Positions 17,059 to 24,393 of a stretch of 64,000 nucleotides of DNA are shown here, piece by piece. Source of the stretch: Vibrio cortegadensis (lineage in GTDB: Bacteria > Pseudomonadota > Gammaproteobacteria > Enterobacterales > Vibrionaceae); NCBI RefSeq assembly GCF_024347395.1, contig NZ_AP025473.1, positions 806,001 to 870,000 on the forward strand, read 5' to 3'. Below the pieces are notes generated by a model, which saw only the letters and a program-made list of their open reading frames with translations, had not been told where the DNA came from and searched no databases. Position 1 is the stretch's first letter, and each line of letters opens with the position of its first letter. The translations under genes and the position numbers were made by a program.

Positions 17059-18435
17059 ATGAGTTTTAAAATCCGTTTACTGTTGCTTACCTTTATTTGG
17101 TTTTTTGCATCGTCCGTTGCGATGACCGTGATGTATCAAAATCAGCAGATAAAAGTGGAGCTACGTACTAAGCAGAGTTTGCATAAAGATCTGGCTGCTC
17201 ATATGCGAGACGATAATCCTTTGATGATTGGAACGGATTATAACCCTGTCGCACTGAAATCTATTTTCCATACCCTCATGCTAATTGGACCTGATTTTGA
17301 GATCTATTTTCTTGATGCGTCAGGAAACGTAACCAGCCATGCTGCGCCTAAAGATGCATTCGTGAGCAAGCAAATCTCTATTGAACCCATCAAAGCGTTT
17401 ATTGCGGGGGAACCTTACCCGATTTTGGGGGATGACCCTCGAAATCTGAGCGGAAACAAAGTGTTTTCAGTGGCTCCAATCAAAGAGTTCGGTTCAACGG
17501 TGGGTTATCTCTATGTGGTTATTGGCAGTGAGCAGCATACCAGTCTTATTAACTCTGAAACCAGAACCCCACTTTTTTGGGCGTTAATGCTCGGTTTTGT
17601 CACGATTGTCGGGTTCAGTATTGTCGCTTATTGGTTAGTGAAAATGAGCCTGCTCAAGCCTATTGAGGTCGTAACAAAAGATTTAGAACAACAAGCAGAC
17701 AAAGATTTCCGTTTAAGCCCTAACTTTATCAACCAAGTCCCAGAGCTAAAACCGATTGCTCAACATTATCAATTGGCGGCAAAGCGCATTCAGCAGCAGT
17801 TCTTACAATTAGAATTTCAATCGTCGGCGCAGCACTCTCAACTCATGCAAATAAGCCATGACCTGAAAACTCCGCTATCGAGCGTGTTAGGTTATTTAGA
17901 GACTTGGAGGCTCCAGCAGCAACAGCCAGATTCTATGATCGATGTGGCTTATAAAAATGCTCTTAAATTGTCAGAACAGTTGCAAACTCAACTCAATATG
18001 GCAAAGCAAGAACGCCTCATGCCGAGTTATCATCAAGAGCCAATTAATCTAGCCTCACTGGTGGAAGACGTCGTAGAAGCCACAAAGATTGAGTTAACGA
18101 AAAAACACTTAACATTGGTGTTTGACGATAAATCTTACCCAACGATTGAAGGGGATAAATTATTGCTTTCAAGGTTATTTGAAAATTTATTTGAAAATGC
18201 TATCCGCCACAGCCCGGAAGGTTCAGCTATTGAACTTAACGTGGATGTGGCTAAGAAGGATGCTTCGCTTTACATCACATTGATTAATCAAACAGAAGAT
18301 GATTCTGAGAGTGGTTCACTAGGGATCGGAGTTAAAATTATTAAATCAATTTTGATGCTGCACCACAGCGCTTTGAGTACAGTGCAGACGAAGGGGATGT
18401 ATCAACAATCATTTCGTCTGCCTTTGTGTTTATAG
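17059..18435 (+). CDS. Sensor histidine kinase of the spondin cluster
   Basis: Membrane histidine kinase, 458 residues: TM1 about 5-24, periplasmic sensor about 25-170, TM2 about 173-194, HAMP-like linker, dimerisation domain with phospho-His267 in QISHDLKTPLS, N box LFENLFENAIRHS, and a short ATP lid with GIGVKIIKS as G box. The catalytic domain is compact and the G1 box is not clear, but nothing suggests loss of function. AAGG six bases upstream supports the start. The partner is the OmpR-type gene just upstream. The periplasmic domain could sense the spondin lipoprotein or its ligand; this is inference from gene order. Confidence 0.9.
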   Translation: MSFKIRLLLLTFIWFFASSVAMTVMYQNQQIKVELRTKQSLHKDLAAHMRDDNPLMIGTDYNPVALKSIFHTLMLIGPDFEIYFLDASGNVTSHAAPKDAFVSKQISIEPIKAFIAGEPYPILGDDPRNLSGNKVFSVAPIKEFGSTVGYLYVVIGSEQHTSLINSETRTPLFWALMLGFVTIVGFSIVAYWLVKMSLLKPIEVVTKDLEQQADKDFRLSPNFINQVPELKPIAQHYQLAAKRIQQQFLQLEFQSSAQHSQLMQISHDLKTPLSSVLGYLETWRLQQQQPDSMIDVAYKNALKLSEQLQTQLNMAKQERLMPSYHQEPINLASLVEDVVEATKIELTKKHLTLVFDDKSYPTIEGDKLLLSRLFENLFENAIRHSPEGSAIELNVDVAKKDASLYITLINQTEDDSESGSLGIGVKIIKSILMLHHSALSTVQTKGMYQQSFRLPLCL

Positions 18436-18468
18436 AATTCAATATAAGGCTTAAATAAAGGGGTCGCT

Positions 18469-18515
18469 ATTTCCAATTTGGAAATTGATAATTCTATATG
18501 TTTCATTTGTGGAAA
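18469..18515. promoter_or_regulatory. Two operator-like palindromes upstream of yjjI
   Basis: A 17-base palindrome ATTTCCAA-T-TTGGAAAT (18469-18485) and a second weaker site TTTCATTTGTGGAAA (18501-18515) share the form TTTC-N7-GAAA; their centres are 31 bases apart, three turns of the helix. They lie between the kinase stop and yjjI. Confidence 0.4.
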
Positions 18516-18579
18516 TGCACTATCTGACTTACAGTGTTCCCATATTAAACATAGGGTTTTAAGTCGATAGGATTTAAGC

Positions 18580-20124
18580 ATGAGCCAGCAAGCATTTAAC
18601 GCCACACAACAGAGATTCCAAGAGATCATTACGGATGCACACCTTTCGCCAAAGCAAAAGTCTCAATATCTTGCTTTAGAAGCGGAAGCGAGCTTACCGT
18701 ATATGCCAATTTCAGATGCAGCAAAAGAAGCGTTAGATAGCGGTGTTCTGTGTGACATGTTTGAAGGGCATGCTCCTTATAAACCTCGTTATGTGTTACC
18801 TGATTACGCAAAATTCTTACGTCAAGGCTCTGAGCATTTAGAGCTTGAAGCGGCAAACAATTTTGATGAAGCGCTAAATTTGCTCACGATCCTTTATCAC
18901 CATGTTCCTTCGGTGACTTCTATCCCTGTTTACCTTGGTCAACTCGATGATGTGTTGCTGCCATATGTAGGTGATTTAACTGAAGCGCAGATTTACCAAA
19001 AACTGAAACTGTTTTGGATCATGCTGGATCGCACTCTGCCAGATGCGTTTATGCATGTGAATATTGGCCCAAGTGACAACATCATTTGCCGTACTATCTT
19101 ACGTGTGGATGCAGAGCTAAAACAGATCGCTCCGAACCTGACTTTCATGTACGACCCTGCGGTGACGCCTGATTCACTATTACGCCAAGCGGCAAGTAAC
19201 ATCTGTGAATGCAGTAAACCTCATATCGCGAACTACCCAATCCACGCGAATGTTTATGGTGATAAAAAGTTCGGTATCGTAAGCTGCTATAACTCACTGC
19301 CACTGGCGGGTGGGTCGAACACACTGGTTCGTATGAATTTAAAAGAAGTGGCACTAAAATCGAATGATCGTGTGGATTTCTTAAACCAAGTGCTACCTTC
19401 CTTCTGTAAAGTGATGTTCGATCTGATTGATGAGCGTAGTCGCTTTTTGCATGAGGAGTCGAACTTCTTCCTAGGGTTCTTAACCACTGAAGGCTTAATT
19501 GATGAGTCTCGCTTTGCGCCAATGTTTGGCATTTATGGCATGGCTGAAGCGATCAATATCCTAGTGGAAAAAGAGGGAGTCACGGCACAATATGGTCAAG
19601 ATGAAGAAGCGAACCAACTTGGTCATAGAATATCGAAAAAACTTGCAGAGATCGTTGAGTCGACTACGGTTAAATATGGCTTGGAAGGGAAAGCCTTATT
19701 GCACGCTCAAGGCGGTATCAGTTTAGATGATGGCGTGACTCCGGGTGTTCGTATTCCATATGGAACGGAACCGGATCCTGTGAGTTATGTACGCGCGACG
19801 GCAGAACACCATCAGTACTATACTTCTGGAATCAGCGATATTTTAACGATTGATCAGACGGTGAAATCTAACCCAGAAGCGATGTTTAACCTTTGTAAAG
19901 GGGCGCTGGAGCTTGGTTATCGGGAGTTTACCGCTAACGTTGAATCGAATGATTTGATCCGCGTAACGGGCTATATGGTTAAGCTTTCTGACATCGCCAA
20001 ATTCTCAGAGCAAGGCTCAAGAACGAATACGACATTCTTAGGGGCGGAAGCGGCGAAAAATACGGGGATTCTAGAACGTAAACCAAGAGTGGCGAGCTTC
20101 GAAATGTCGCCAAGCTTCGAATAA
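18580..20124 (+). CDS. yjjI: Glycyl radical enzyme YjjI (substrate unknown)
   Basis: Oxygen-sensitive glycyl radical enzyme of the YjjI (DUF3029) family; its reaction is not known to me. The 514 residues match E. coli YjjI along the full length (VLCDMFEGHAPYKPRYVLPDY, HHVPSVTSIPVYLGQLD, NICECSKPHIAN). The glycyl radical residue is Gly464 in RVTGYMVKLSD, 50 residues from the C-terminus as usual. Cys236 in GIVSCYNSLPLAGG is the likely thiyl radical site, with Cys209 and Cys211 nearby. AGGA seven bases upstream gives the start. Its activase follows after 23 bases. No microcompartment shell gene or signature peptide is seen. Expected to act only without oxygen. Confidence 0.95.
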   Translation: MSQQAFNATQQRFQEIITDAHLSPKQKSQYLALEAEASLPYMPISDAAKEALDSGVLCDMFEGHAPYKPRYVLPDYAKFLRQGSEHLELEAANNFDEALNLLTILYHHVPSVTSIPVYLGQLDDVLLPYVGDLTEAQIYQKLKLFWIMLDRTLPDAFMHVNIGPSDNIICRTILRVDAELKQIAPNLTFMYDPAVTPDSLLRQAASNICECSKPHIANYPIHANVYGDKKFGIVSCYNSLPLAGGSNTLVRMNLKEVALKSNDRVDFLNQVLPSFCKVMFDLIDERSRFLHEESNFFLGFLTTEGLIDESRFAPMFGIYGMAEAINILVEKEGVTAQYGQDEEANQLGHRISKKLAEIVESTTVKYGLEGKALLHAQGGISLDDGVTPGVRIPYGTEPDPVSYVRATAEHHQYYTSGISDILTIDQTVKSNPEAMFNLCKGALELGYREFTANVESNDLIRVTGYMVKLSDIAKFSEQGSRTNTTFLGAEAAKNTGILERKPRVASFEMSPSFE

Positions 20125-20147
20125 TTCTGTAAAAATACTAACAACTC

Positions 20148-21041
20148 ATGGCTAGGGTTAATATAAAAAGTACTACAGAAAAACAAGCGAAGGTCAGCCG
20201 TGTGCTGACCTTCTCTTGTGTCGATGGGCCGGGAAACCGGCTTGTCATTTTTTTGCAAGGGTGTAATTTCGATTGTATATCGTGTCATAACCCTCATACC
20301 ATTAATCACTGTAACCATTGCGGTGATTGCGTTTCTCACTGCCCAGCTGATGCGCTGTCTTTAGATGCAGATCTAAAAGTTAAGTGGGACCCATCAAAAT
20401 GCACGCAATGTGATAAATGCATTGATGTTTGCCAGTATAAGTCCAACCCCAAAATACAACACTTCTCAGTGAGCCAGATGATTGAGTTGATCCGCAAAAA
20501 CCATGTGTTCTTAAGTGGTATTACGGTTTCTGGTGGGGAAGCAACCTTGCAAATAGGCTTTATGGTCGATCTCTTTAAAGCGATAAAGCAGGATGCAGAG
20601 TTAAACCATTTAAGCTGTTTTATTGATAGTAATGGTTCGCTTTCATTATCTGGATGGCAAAAGGTTGAGCCATACTTAGATGGCGCGATGATCGATTTGA
20701 AAGCGTGGCAAAACGAGACTCACCAATGGCTTGTTGGGAGAGATAATCATCGAGTGTTTCAGTCGATGACTTACCTTGCAGAAGTTGAAAAACTCTATGA
20801 AGTCCGCTTGCTGCACATTCCTGGAAAGACGGATCTACAGAGTGAAGCAGAGAGTGTTGGTCACTATTTAAATTGCCTGCCGGAAAGCGTGAAAGTGCGT
20901 CTTAATGCTTTTCAACACCATGGTGTAATCGGTGAGGCTTTACAGTGGGAAAAGTGTGGAGAGGAGGATATGATGACGTTCCATCAAGAGCTGATTCAGT
21001 ATGTTAAGCGCGACATTCAACTTCCATCTGTCTATATATAA
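20148..21041 (+). CDS. yjjW: Glycyl radical enzyme activase YjjW
   Basis: Radical-SAM protein that makes the glycyl radical on YjjI by cleaving S-adenosylmethionine. Seen: radical SAM cluster Cys39, Cys43, Cys46 in GCNFDCISC, then a ferredoxin-like insert with two clusters (CNHCGDCVSHCP and CTQCDKCIDVCQ) about residues 57-96, then GITVSGGEATLQ for SAM binding. 297 residues, near E. coli YjjW. The Shine-Dalgarno is poor; translation may depend on coupling with yjjI, 23 bases upstream. After the stop, a ~290-base gap leads to the tnaC leader. Confidence 0.93.
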   Translation: MARVNIKSTTEKQAKVSRVLTFSCVDGPGNRLVIFLQGCNFDCISCHNPHTINHCNHCGDCVSHCPADALSLDADLKVKWDPSKCTQCDKCIDVCQYKSNPKIQHFSVSQMIELIRKNHVFLSGITVSGGEATLQIGFMVDLFKAIKQDAELNHLSCFIDSNGSLSLSGWQKVEPYLDGAMIDLKAWQNETHQWLVGRDNHRVFQSMTYLAEVEKLYEVRLLHIPGKTDLQSEAESVGHYLNCLPESVKVRLNAFQHHGVIGEALQWEKCGEEDMMTFHQELIQYVKRDIQLPSVYI

Positions 21042-21188
21042 GCACTATTCTTAAGTGTTCCGCTATTTATAAAATCAAATCTCATCCTATTACTCATCAA
21101 GTGGTTGTTCTTGATATAAAATCATTGGAATATTTTTAGACATTAAAAATAGTTGATAGATATTAGTTTCATAGTGTTGTCGTGTATT

Positions 21189-21204
21189 TGTGAACGTGTC
21201 GGCA
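21189..21204. promoter_or_regulatory. Possible CRP site upstream of tnaC
   Basis: TGTGAACGTGTCGGCA has a perfect CRP left half and a poor right half. tna operons are CRP-activated in E. coli, so a site is expected in this 290-base gap; this is the best I see, about 145 bases before tnaC. Confidence 0.3.
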
Positions 21205-21334
21205 AGTTTTATTCTTAAGGCTTAAATATTGGTTGTAGAGTTCACAGTTATTTTATTTGTGTGCATACTCAAATCATGGCTTACAATATAGTAAGTATAA
21301 CGTTTCATTCTGGATTTCAACAAAGGAACATCAA

Positions 21335-21433
21335 GTGAATATGTACCTTAAGTGGCAATCTACCTCATGGCTAACCATGTTAGCTTGGTATACTCTGGAT
21401 CATCAGCTTTCATTCCACCTTTCTTCTGAATAG
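21335..21433 (+). CDS. tnaC: Tryptophanase leader peptide TnaC (variant)
   Basis: Leader peptide of 32 residues read from GTG 21335, with AAGGA seven bases upstream; an in-frame ATG at 21341 is an alternative. In E. coli, TnaC stalls the ribosome in the presence of free tryptophan, blocks Rho and allows tnaA to be transcribed; Trp12, Asp16 and Pro24 are the key residues. Here AWYTLDHQL aligns with KWFNIDNKI: Trp18 and Asp22 keep the exact Trp-x3-Asp spacing. At the place of Pro24 stands Ser30, and the peptide runs on to SSE before TAG, with no proline anywhere. The 325-base spacer to tnaA matches an anti-termination leader. Identity as TnaC is strong by position; the arrest mechanism may differ. 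Confidence 0.8.
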   Translation: MNMYLKWQSTSWLTMLAWYTLDHQLSFHLSSE

Positions 21434-21758
21434 AGTGTGTTCATTGGCGTCTCTCGCCATATAGCGCAGTGTGCGCAGTATAACCTCATCAATTTGTACC
21501 ACTTTCTTGAAACTATTTTCGTATGATTGATCTATATTGAATTGATCTGTGGTGATGTTGGTTATTCGTTTCGGTAAAACGAAACCCTCTTTAAATATTG
21601 TGTTTCTACTCTTTTTCTCTTGAACTATTAAACGAGTCATTCATTTAAATTAGACAAAATATGCTCGTGTAATAGTCGGAACGCAATTCTCTATATAGAG
21701 AAATTAATAGATGAACTAATTTGGTGTGTCAGCATCAAGTGAATGAAAAGGCATTATT

Positions 21759-23228
21759 ATGGAAAACTTTAAGCATTTACCAGAACCATTTCGTATCCGT
21801 GTTGTTGAACCTGTGAAACGTACGACTCGTGAATACCGTGAGCAAGCCATTATTAAAGCAGGAATGAATCCGTTTTTACTTGATAGCGATGATGTGTTTA
21901 TTGATCTGTTAACCGATAGCGGTACAGGATCCATCACTCAGCGTATGCAAGCGGCAATGTTGATGGGTGATGAAGCGTACAGTGGCAGCCGTAGTTACTA
22001 CGCTCTGTCGAATGCTGTGAAAGATATTTTCGGCTACGAAATGACCATTCCAACTCATCAAGGTCGTGGTGCTGAGCAAATCTATATTCCAGTGTTGATT
22101 AAAAAACGCGAGATGGAAAAGGGTTTAGATCGCAGTAAAATGGTGGCTCTGTCTAATTACTTCTTCGATACTACTCAAGGACATACACAAATTAACTGCT
22201 GTATGGCGAAAAATGTCTATCTTGACGATGCATTCGACACCGCAGTGAGCGCAGACTTTAAAGGAAACTTCGACCTGATCAAACTAGAAGAGGCGATCAT
22301 CGAAGCAGGTGCAGCGAATGTTCCATACATTGTAAGTACTATCACTTGTAACTCAGCGGGTGGTCAGCCTGTTTCAATTGCAAACCTTAAAGCGGTCTAC
22401 GAGATTGCGCAAAAATACGATATTCCCGTGATCATGGACTCCGCTCGATACGCAGAAAATGCGTTCTTCATCCAGCAGCGTGAAGAGGGGTATCAAGATT
22501 GGACGATCGAACAGATCACTCGTGAATCATACAAATATGCTGATGGTCTTGCGATGTCAGCGAAGAAAGACGCCATGGTTCAAATGGGTGGTTTGCTTTG
22601 CTTTAAAGATGAATCATTGATGGATGTGTACACTGAATGTCGCACTCTATGTGTGGTTCAAGAAGGTTTTCCAACATACGGTGGACTTGAAGGCGGAGCT
22701 ATGGAGCGTCTTGCAGTTGGTCTTTATGACGGTATGCGCCAAGATTGGTTAGAGTACCGCATTGGTCAGGTGCAATATTTGGTCGATGGGTTAGAAGCGC
22801 TAGGCATTGTGTGTCAGCAAGCTGGTGGTCACGCTGCATTTGTGGATGCGGGTAAACTTCTACCTCATATTCCTGCTGAGCAATTCCCTGCCCATGCCCT
22901 TGCGTGTGAGTTATACAAAGTGGCTGGTATTCGCGCCGTTGAGATTGGGTCGTTGCTATTGGGTCGTGATCCTGCGACAGGTAAGCAGCATCCGTGTCCT
23001 GCTGAATTGTTACGTTTGACCATTCCTCGTGCGACATACACTCAAACTCACATGGACTTTGTTATTGAAGCGTTTGAGAAAGTGAAAGCGAATGCGAAGA
23101 ATGTAAAAGGGTTAGATTTCATTTATGAGCCTGCGGTTCTGCGCCACTTCACTGCTCGACTACAAGAAGTTGAAGCTCCGGTTGAAGCTCCGGTAAACAA
23201 AGAAGAAAACGAGTTAGCTGAGGCATAA
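21759..23228 (+). CDS. tnaA: Tryptophanase
   Basis: PLP enzyme that splits L-tryptophan into indole, pyruvate and ammonia. The first 460 residues are almost the E. coli protein (ENFKHLPEPFRIRVVEPVKR, DEAYSGSRSYYAL, PTHQGRGAEQIYIPVL, RLTIPRATYTQTHMDF), with the PLP lysine in MSAKKDAMV about residue 270. At 489 residues it has an extra tail of about 18 rich in Glu, Ala and Pro, containing a 12-bp duplication (VEAPVEAPV). Preceded by tnaC; no tnaB permease follows, since a terminator and a convergent LysR gene come next. So tryptophan uptake must be encoded elsewhere. Confidence 0.97.
   Translation: MENFKHLPEPFRIRVVEPVKRTTREYREQAIIKAGMNPFLLDSDDVFIDLLTDSGTGSITQRMQAAMLMGDEAYSGSRSYYALSNAVKDIFGYEMTIPTHQGRGAEQIYIPVLIKKREMEKGLDRSKMVALSNYFFDTTQGHTQINCCMAKNVYLDDAFDTAVSADFKGNFDLIKLEEAIIEAGAANVPYIVSTITCNSAGGQPVSIANLKAVYEIAQKYDIPVIMDSARYAENAFFIQQREEGYQDWTIEQITRESYKYADGLAMSAKKDAMVQMGGLLCFKDESLMDVYTECRTLCVVQEGFPTYGGLEGGAMERLAVGLYDGMRQDWLEYRIGQVQYLVDGLEALGIVCQQAGGHAAFVDAGKLLPHIPAEQFPAHALACELYKVAGIRAVEIGSLLLGRDPATGKQHPCPAELLRLTIPRATYTQTHMDFVIEAFEKVKANAKNVKGLDFIYEPAVLRHFTARLQEVEAPVEAPVNKEENELAEA
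23169..23192. repeat. 12-bp tandem duplication in the tnaA 3' end
   Basis: GTTGAAGCTCCG twice in a row, encoding VEAP-VEAP in the C-terminal tail of tryptophanase. Confidence 0.8.
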
Positions 23229-23247
23229 TGTCATCGTTGTAAACGTA

Positions 23248-23309
23248 AGTTAAATGCAGTTTAAATACAGCTAAATCTAGTTCAAATATAGCTTAAATAC
23301 AGTTAAAGC
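23248..23309. repeat. Imperfect 10-11 bp tandem repeat, about six units
   Basis: Units of the form AGTTTAAATAC, AGCTAAATCT, AGTTCAAATAT, AGCTTAAATAC fill the space between the tnaA stop codon and its terminator. Confidence 0.7.
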
Positions 23310-23334
23310 GCGGCCATCAAGGTCGCGCTTTTTT
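23305..23334 (+). terminator. Terminator of tnaA
   Basis: AAGCGCG (23306-23312) pairs with CGCGCTT (23324-23330), with CC/GG inside, followed by a T run; on the other strand it may also end the LysR transcript. Confidence 0.9.
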
Positions 23335-23338
23335 ATAC

Positions 23339-24256
23339 TCACACCGCAAACTGACGTAATTGAGTACGCAGCCAAGTCATGGCTTGATCGTTCATGTTTG
23401 GCTTATTCCAGACCAAGCTATAAGCTACTTTTCCGTAATCAAACGGCAATGATTTTTGCACTAAACCTCGCGCTTGTAATGCCTTTTCAGCCCAACACTT
23501 TGAACTGGTAAATAGGAAATCAGTGTGGTGGCACAGTACGGCTGCTGAGCCAAAATCAGCCACAGATATCGCAATCTCTCTTGAGTGATGCTGCTGTGTT
23601 AGGTTTTGCTCAAAGTAGGGAATCGAGAGTTCCTTATCCAAAATCCCAATATGTTTATTCGCAAGATAGGACTCAATCGTGAGCGTTTGATCACTCAGCG
23701 GGTGGCTTGGGTGCATGATGCAAACCATCTCATCATCTAATATTCGTTCCCACACCAGATCTTTATCATTGGTTGGAGGTTGGCTAATGTCATGCGGAAG
23801 AATAATAAAATCAACCTGCCCACTGAGTAATGCATCAAACCCCAAGTGTTCTTTCGAATGGATATTGAAACGCGCAAGAGGTGCATCTTTGGCTGCAATT
23901 TGAGCAAGCGTCGGAGCGAAAATTTCGAAAGCACTCTCACGCATGGAGAGACAAAACGAACCATTATACGTCGCGGGGTTGAACTGCTCTTGGTGAAGCA
24001 AACCGTTCATGCTCGCTAAGATAGAATGTACGGTTGGACCAATTTTTAAAGCAAACGGTGTTGGGATCAATTGAGTCCCATCACGATAGAAAAGCTCGTC
24101 ATTGAGCAGTGATCGGAGTTGAGAAAGTGTTTTACTGACGCTTGATGGGCTGACACATAGTTGTTCAGCAGTGAGAGTCACACTATGGCTATTGAGCATA
24201 ATGTGTAATGCCGTTAAGTGTTTTAAGCTAATCCGAGATAGGTGTACGTAATCCAT
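23339..24256 (-). CDS. LysR-family transcriptional regulator
   Basis: Regulator of about 305 residues: N-terminal helix-turn-helix (about 8-66; VTLTAEQLCVSPSSVSKTLSQLR) and effector domain (about 95-300). It begins LKHLTALHIMLNSHS, closer to the NodD/LeuO/NhaR-like branch of the family than to CysB. I chose the ATG at 24256; a TTG just before it is in frame. Weak ribosome site. It is convergent with tnaA and downstream, on the same strand, of acetoacetyl-CoA synthetase, with a 137-base gap holding an inverted repeat and a 14-bp tandem repeat. The inverted repeat could be its own operator. Target and effector unknown. Confidence 0.88.
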   Translation of the reverse strand: MDYVHLSRISLKHLTALHIMLNSHSVTLTAEQLCVSPSSVSKTLSQLRSLLNDELFYRDGTQLIPTPFALKIGPTVHSILASMNGLLHQEQFNPATYNGSFCLSMRESAFEIFAPTLAQIAAKDAPLARFNIHSKEHLGFDALLSGQVDFIILPHDISQPPTNDKDLVWERILDDEMVCIMHPSHPLSDQTLTIESYLANKHIGILDKELSIPYFEQNLTQQHHSREIAISVADFGSAAVLCHHTDFLFTSSKCWAEKALQARGLVQKSLPFDYGKVAYSLVWNKPNMNDQAMTWLRTQLRQFAV

Positions 24257-24292
24257 CAATTTTTCTCATAGGAGAGGGGGAACTCGGGGAGT

Positions 24293-24343
24293 ATAACGTC
24301 ATCATTGAGCATCATAAAATGAATCTCAAGATAATGACGTTAT
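24293..24343. promoter_or_regulatory. Long inverted repeat upstream of the LysR gene
   Basis: ATAACGTCAT (24293-24302) is the inverse of ATGACGTTAT (24334-24343); inside them TTGAG (24305-24309) is the inverse of CTCAA (24325-24329). No T run, so operator or RNA structure rather than terminator. Confidence 0.45.
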
Positions 24344-24344
24344 T

Positions 24345-24386
24345 TATAGCGATACGGCTATAGCGATACGGCTATAGCGATACAGC
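24345..24386. repeat. 14-bp tandem repeat, three copies
   Basis: TATAGCGATACGGC twice, then TATAGCGATACAGC, right after the acetoacetyl-CoA synthetase gene (stop at 24394-24396 on the minus strand). Confidence 0.9.
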
Positions 24387-24393
24387 GAAAGAG

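Noticed and set aside
14625..18435. The spondin cluster as a recent mobile island
   Set aside because: No integrase, transposase, tRNA end or flanking direct repeats; base and codon use look like the neighbours.
21410..21640. Minus-strand frame in the tnaC-tnaA spacer
   Set aside because: The spacer is expected to be untranslated; the frame has no ribosome site and overlaps tnaC.
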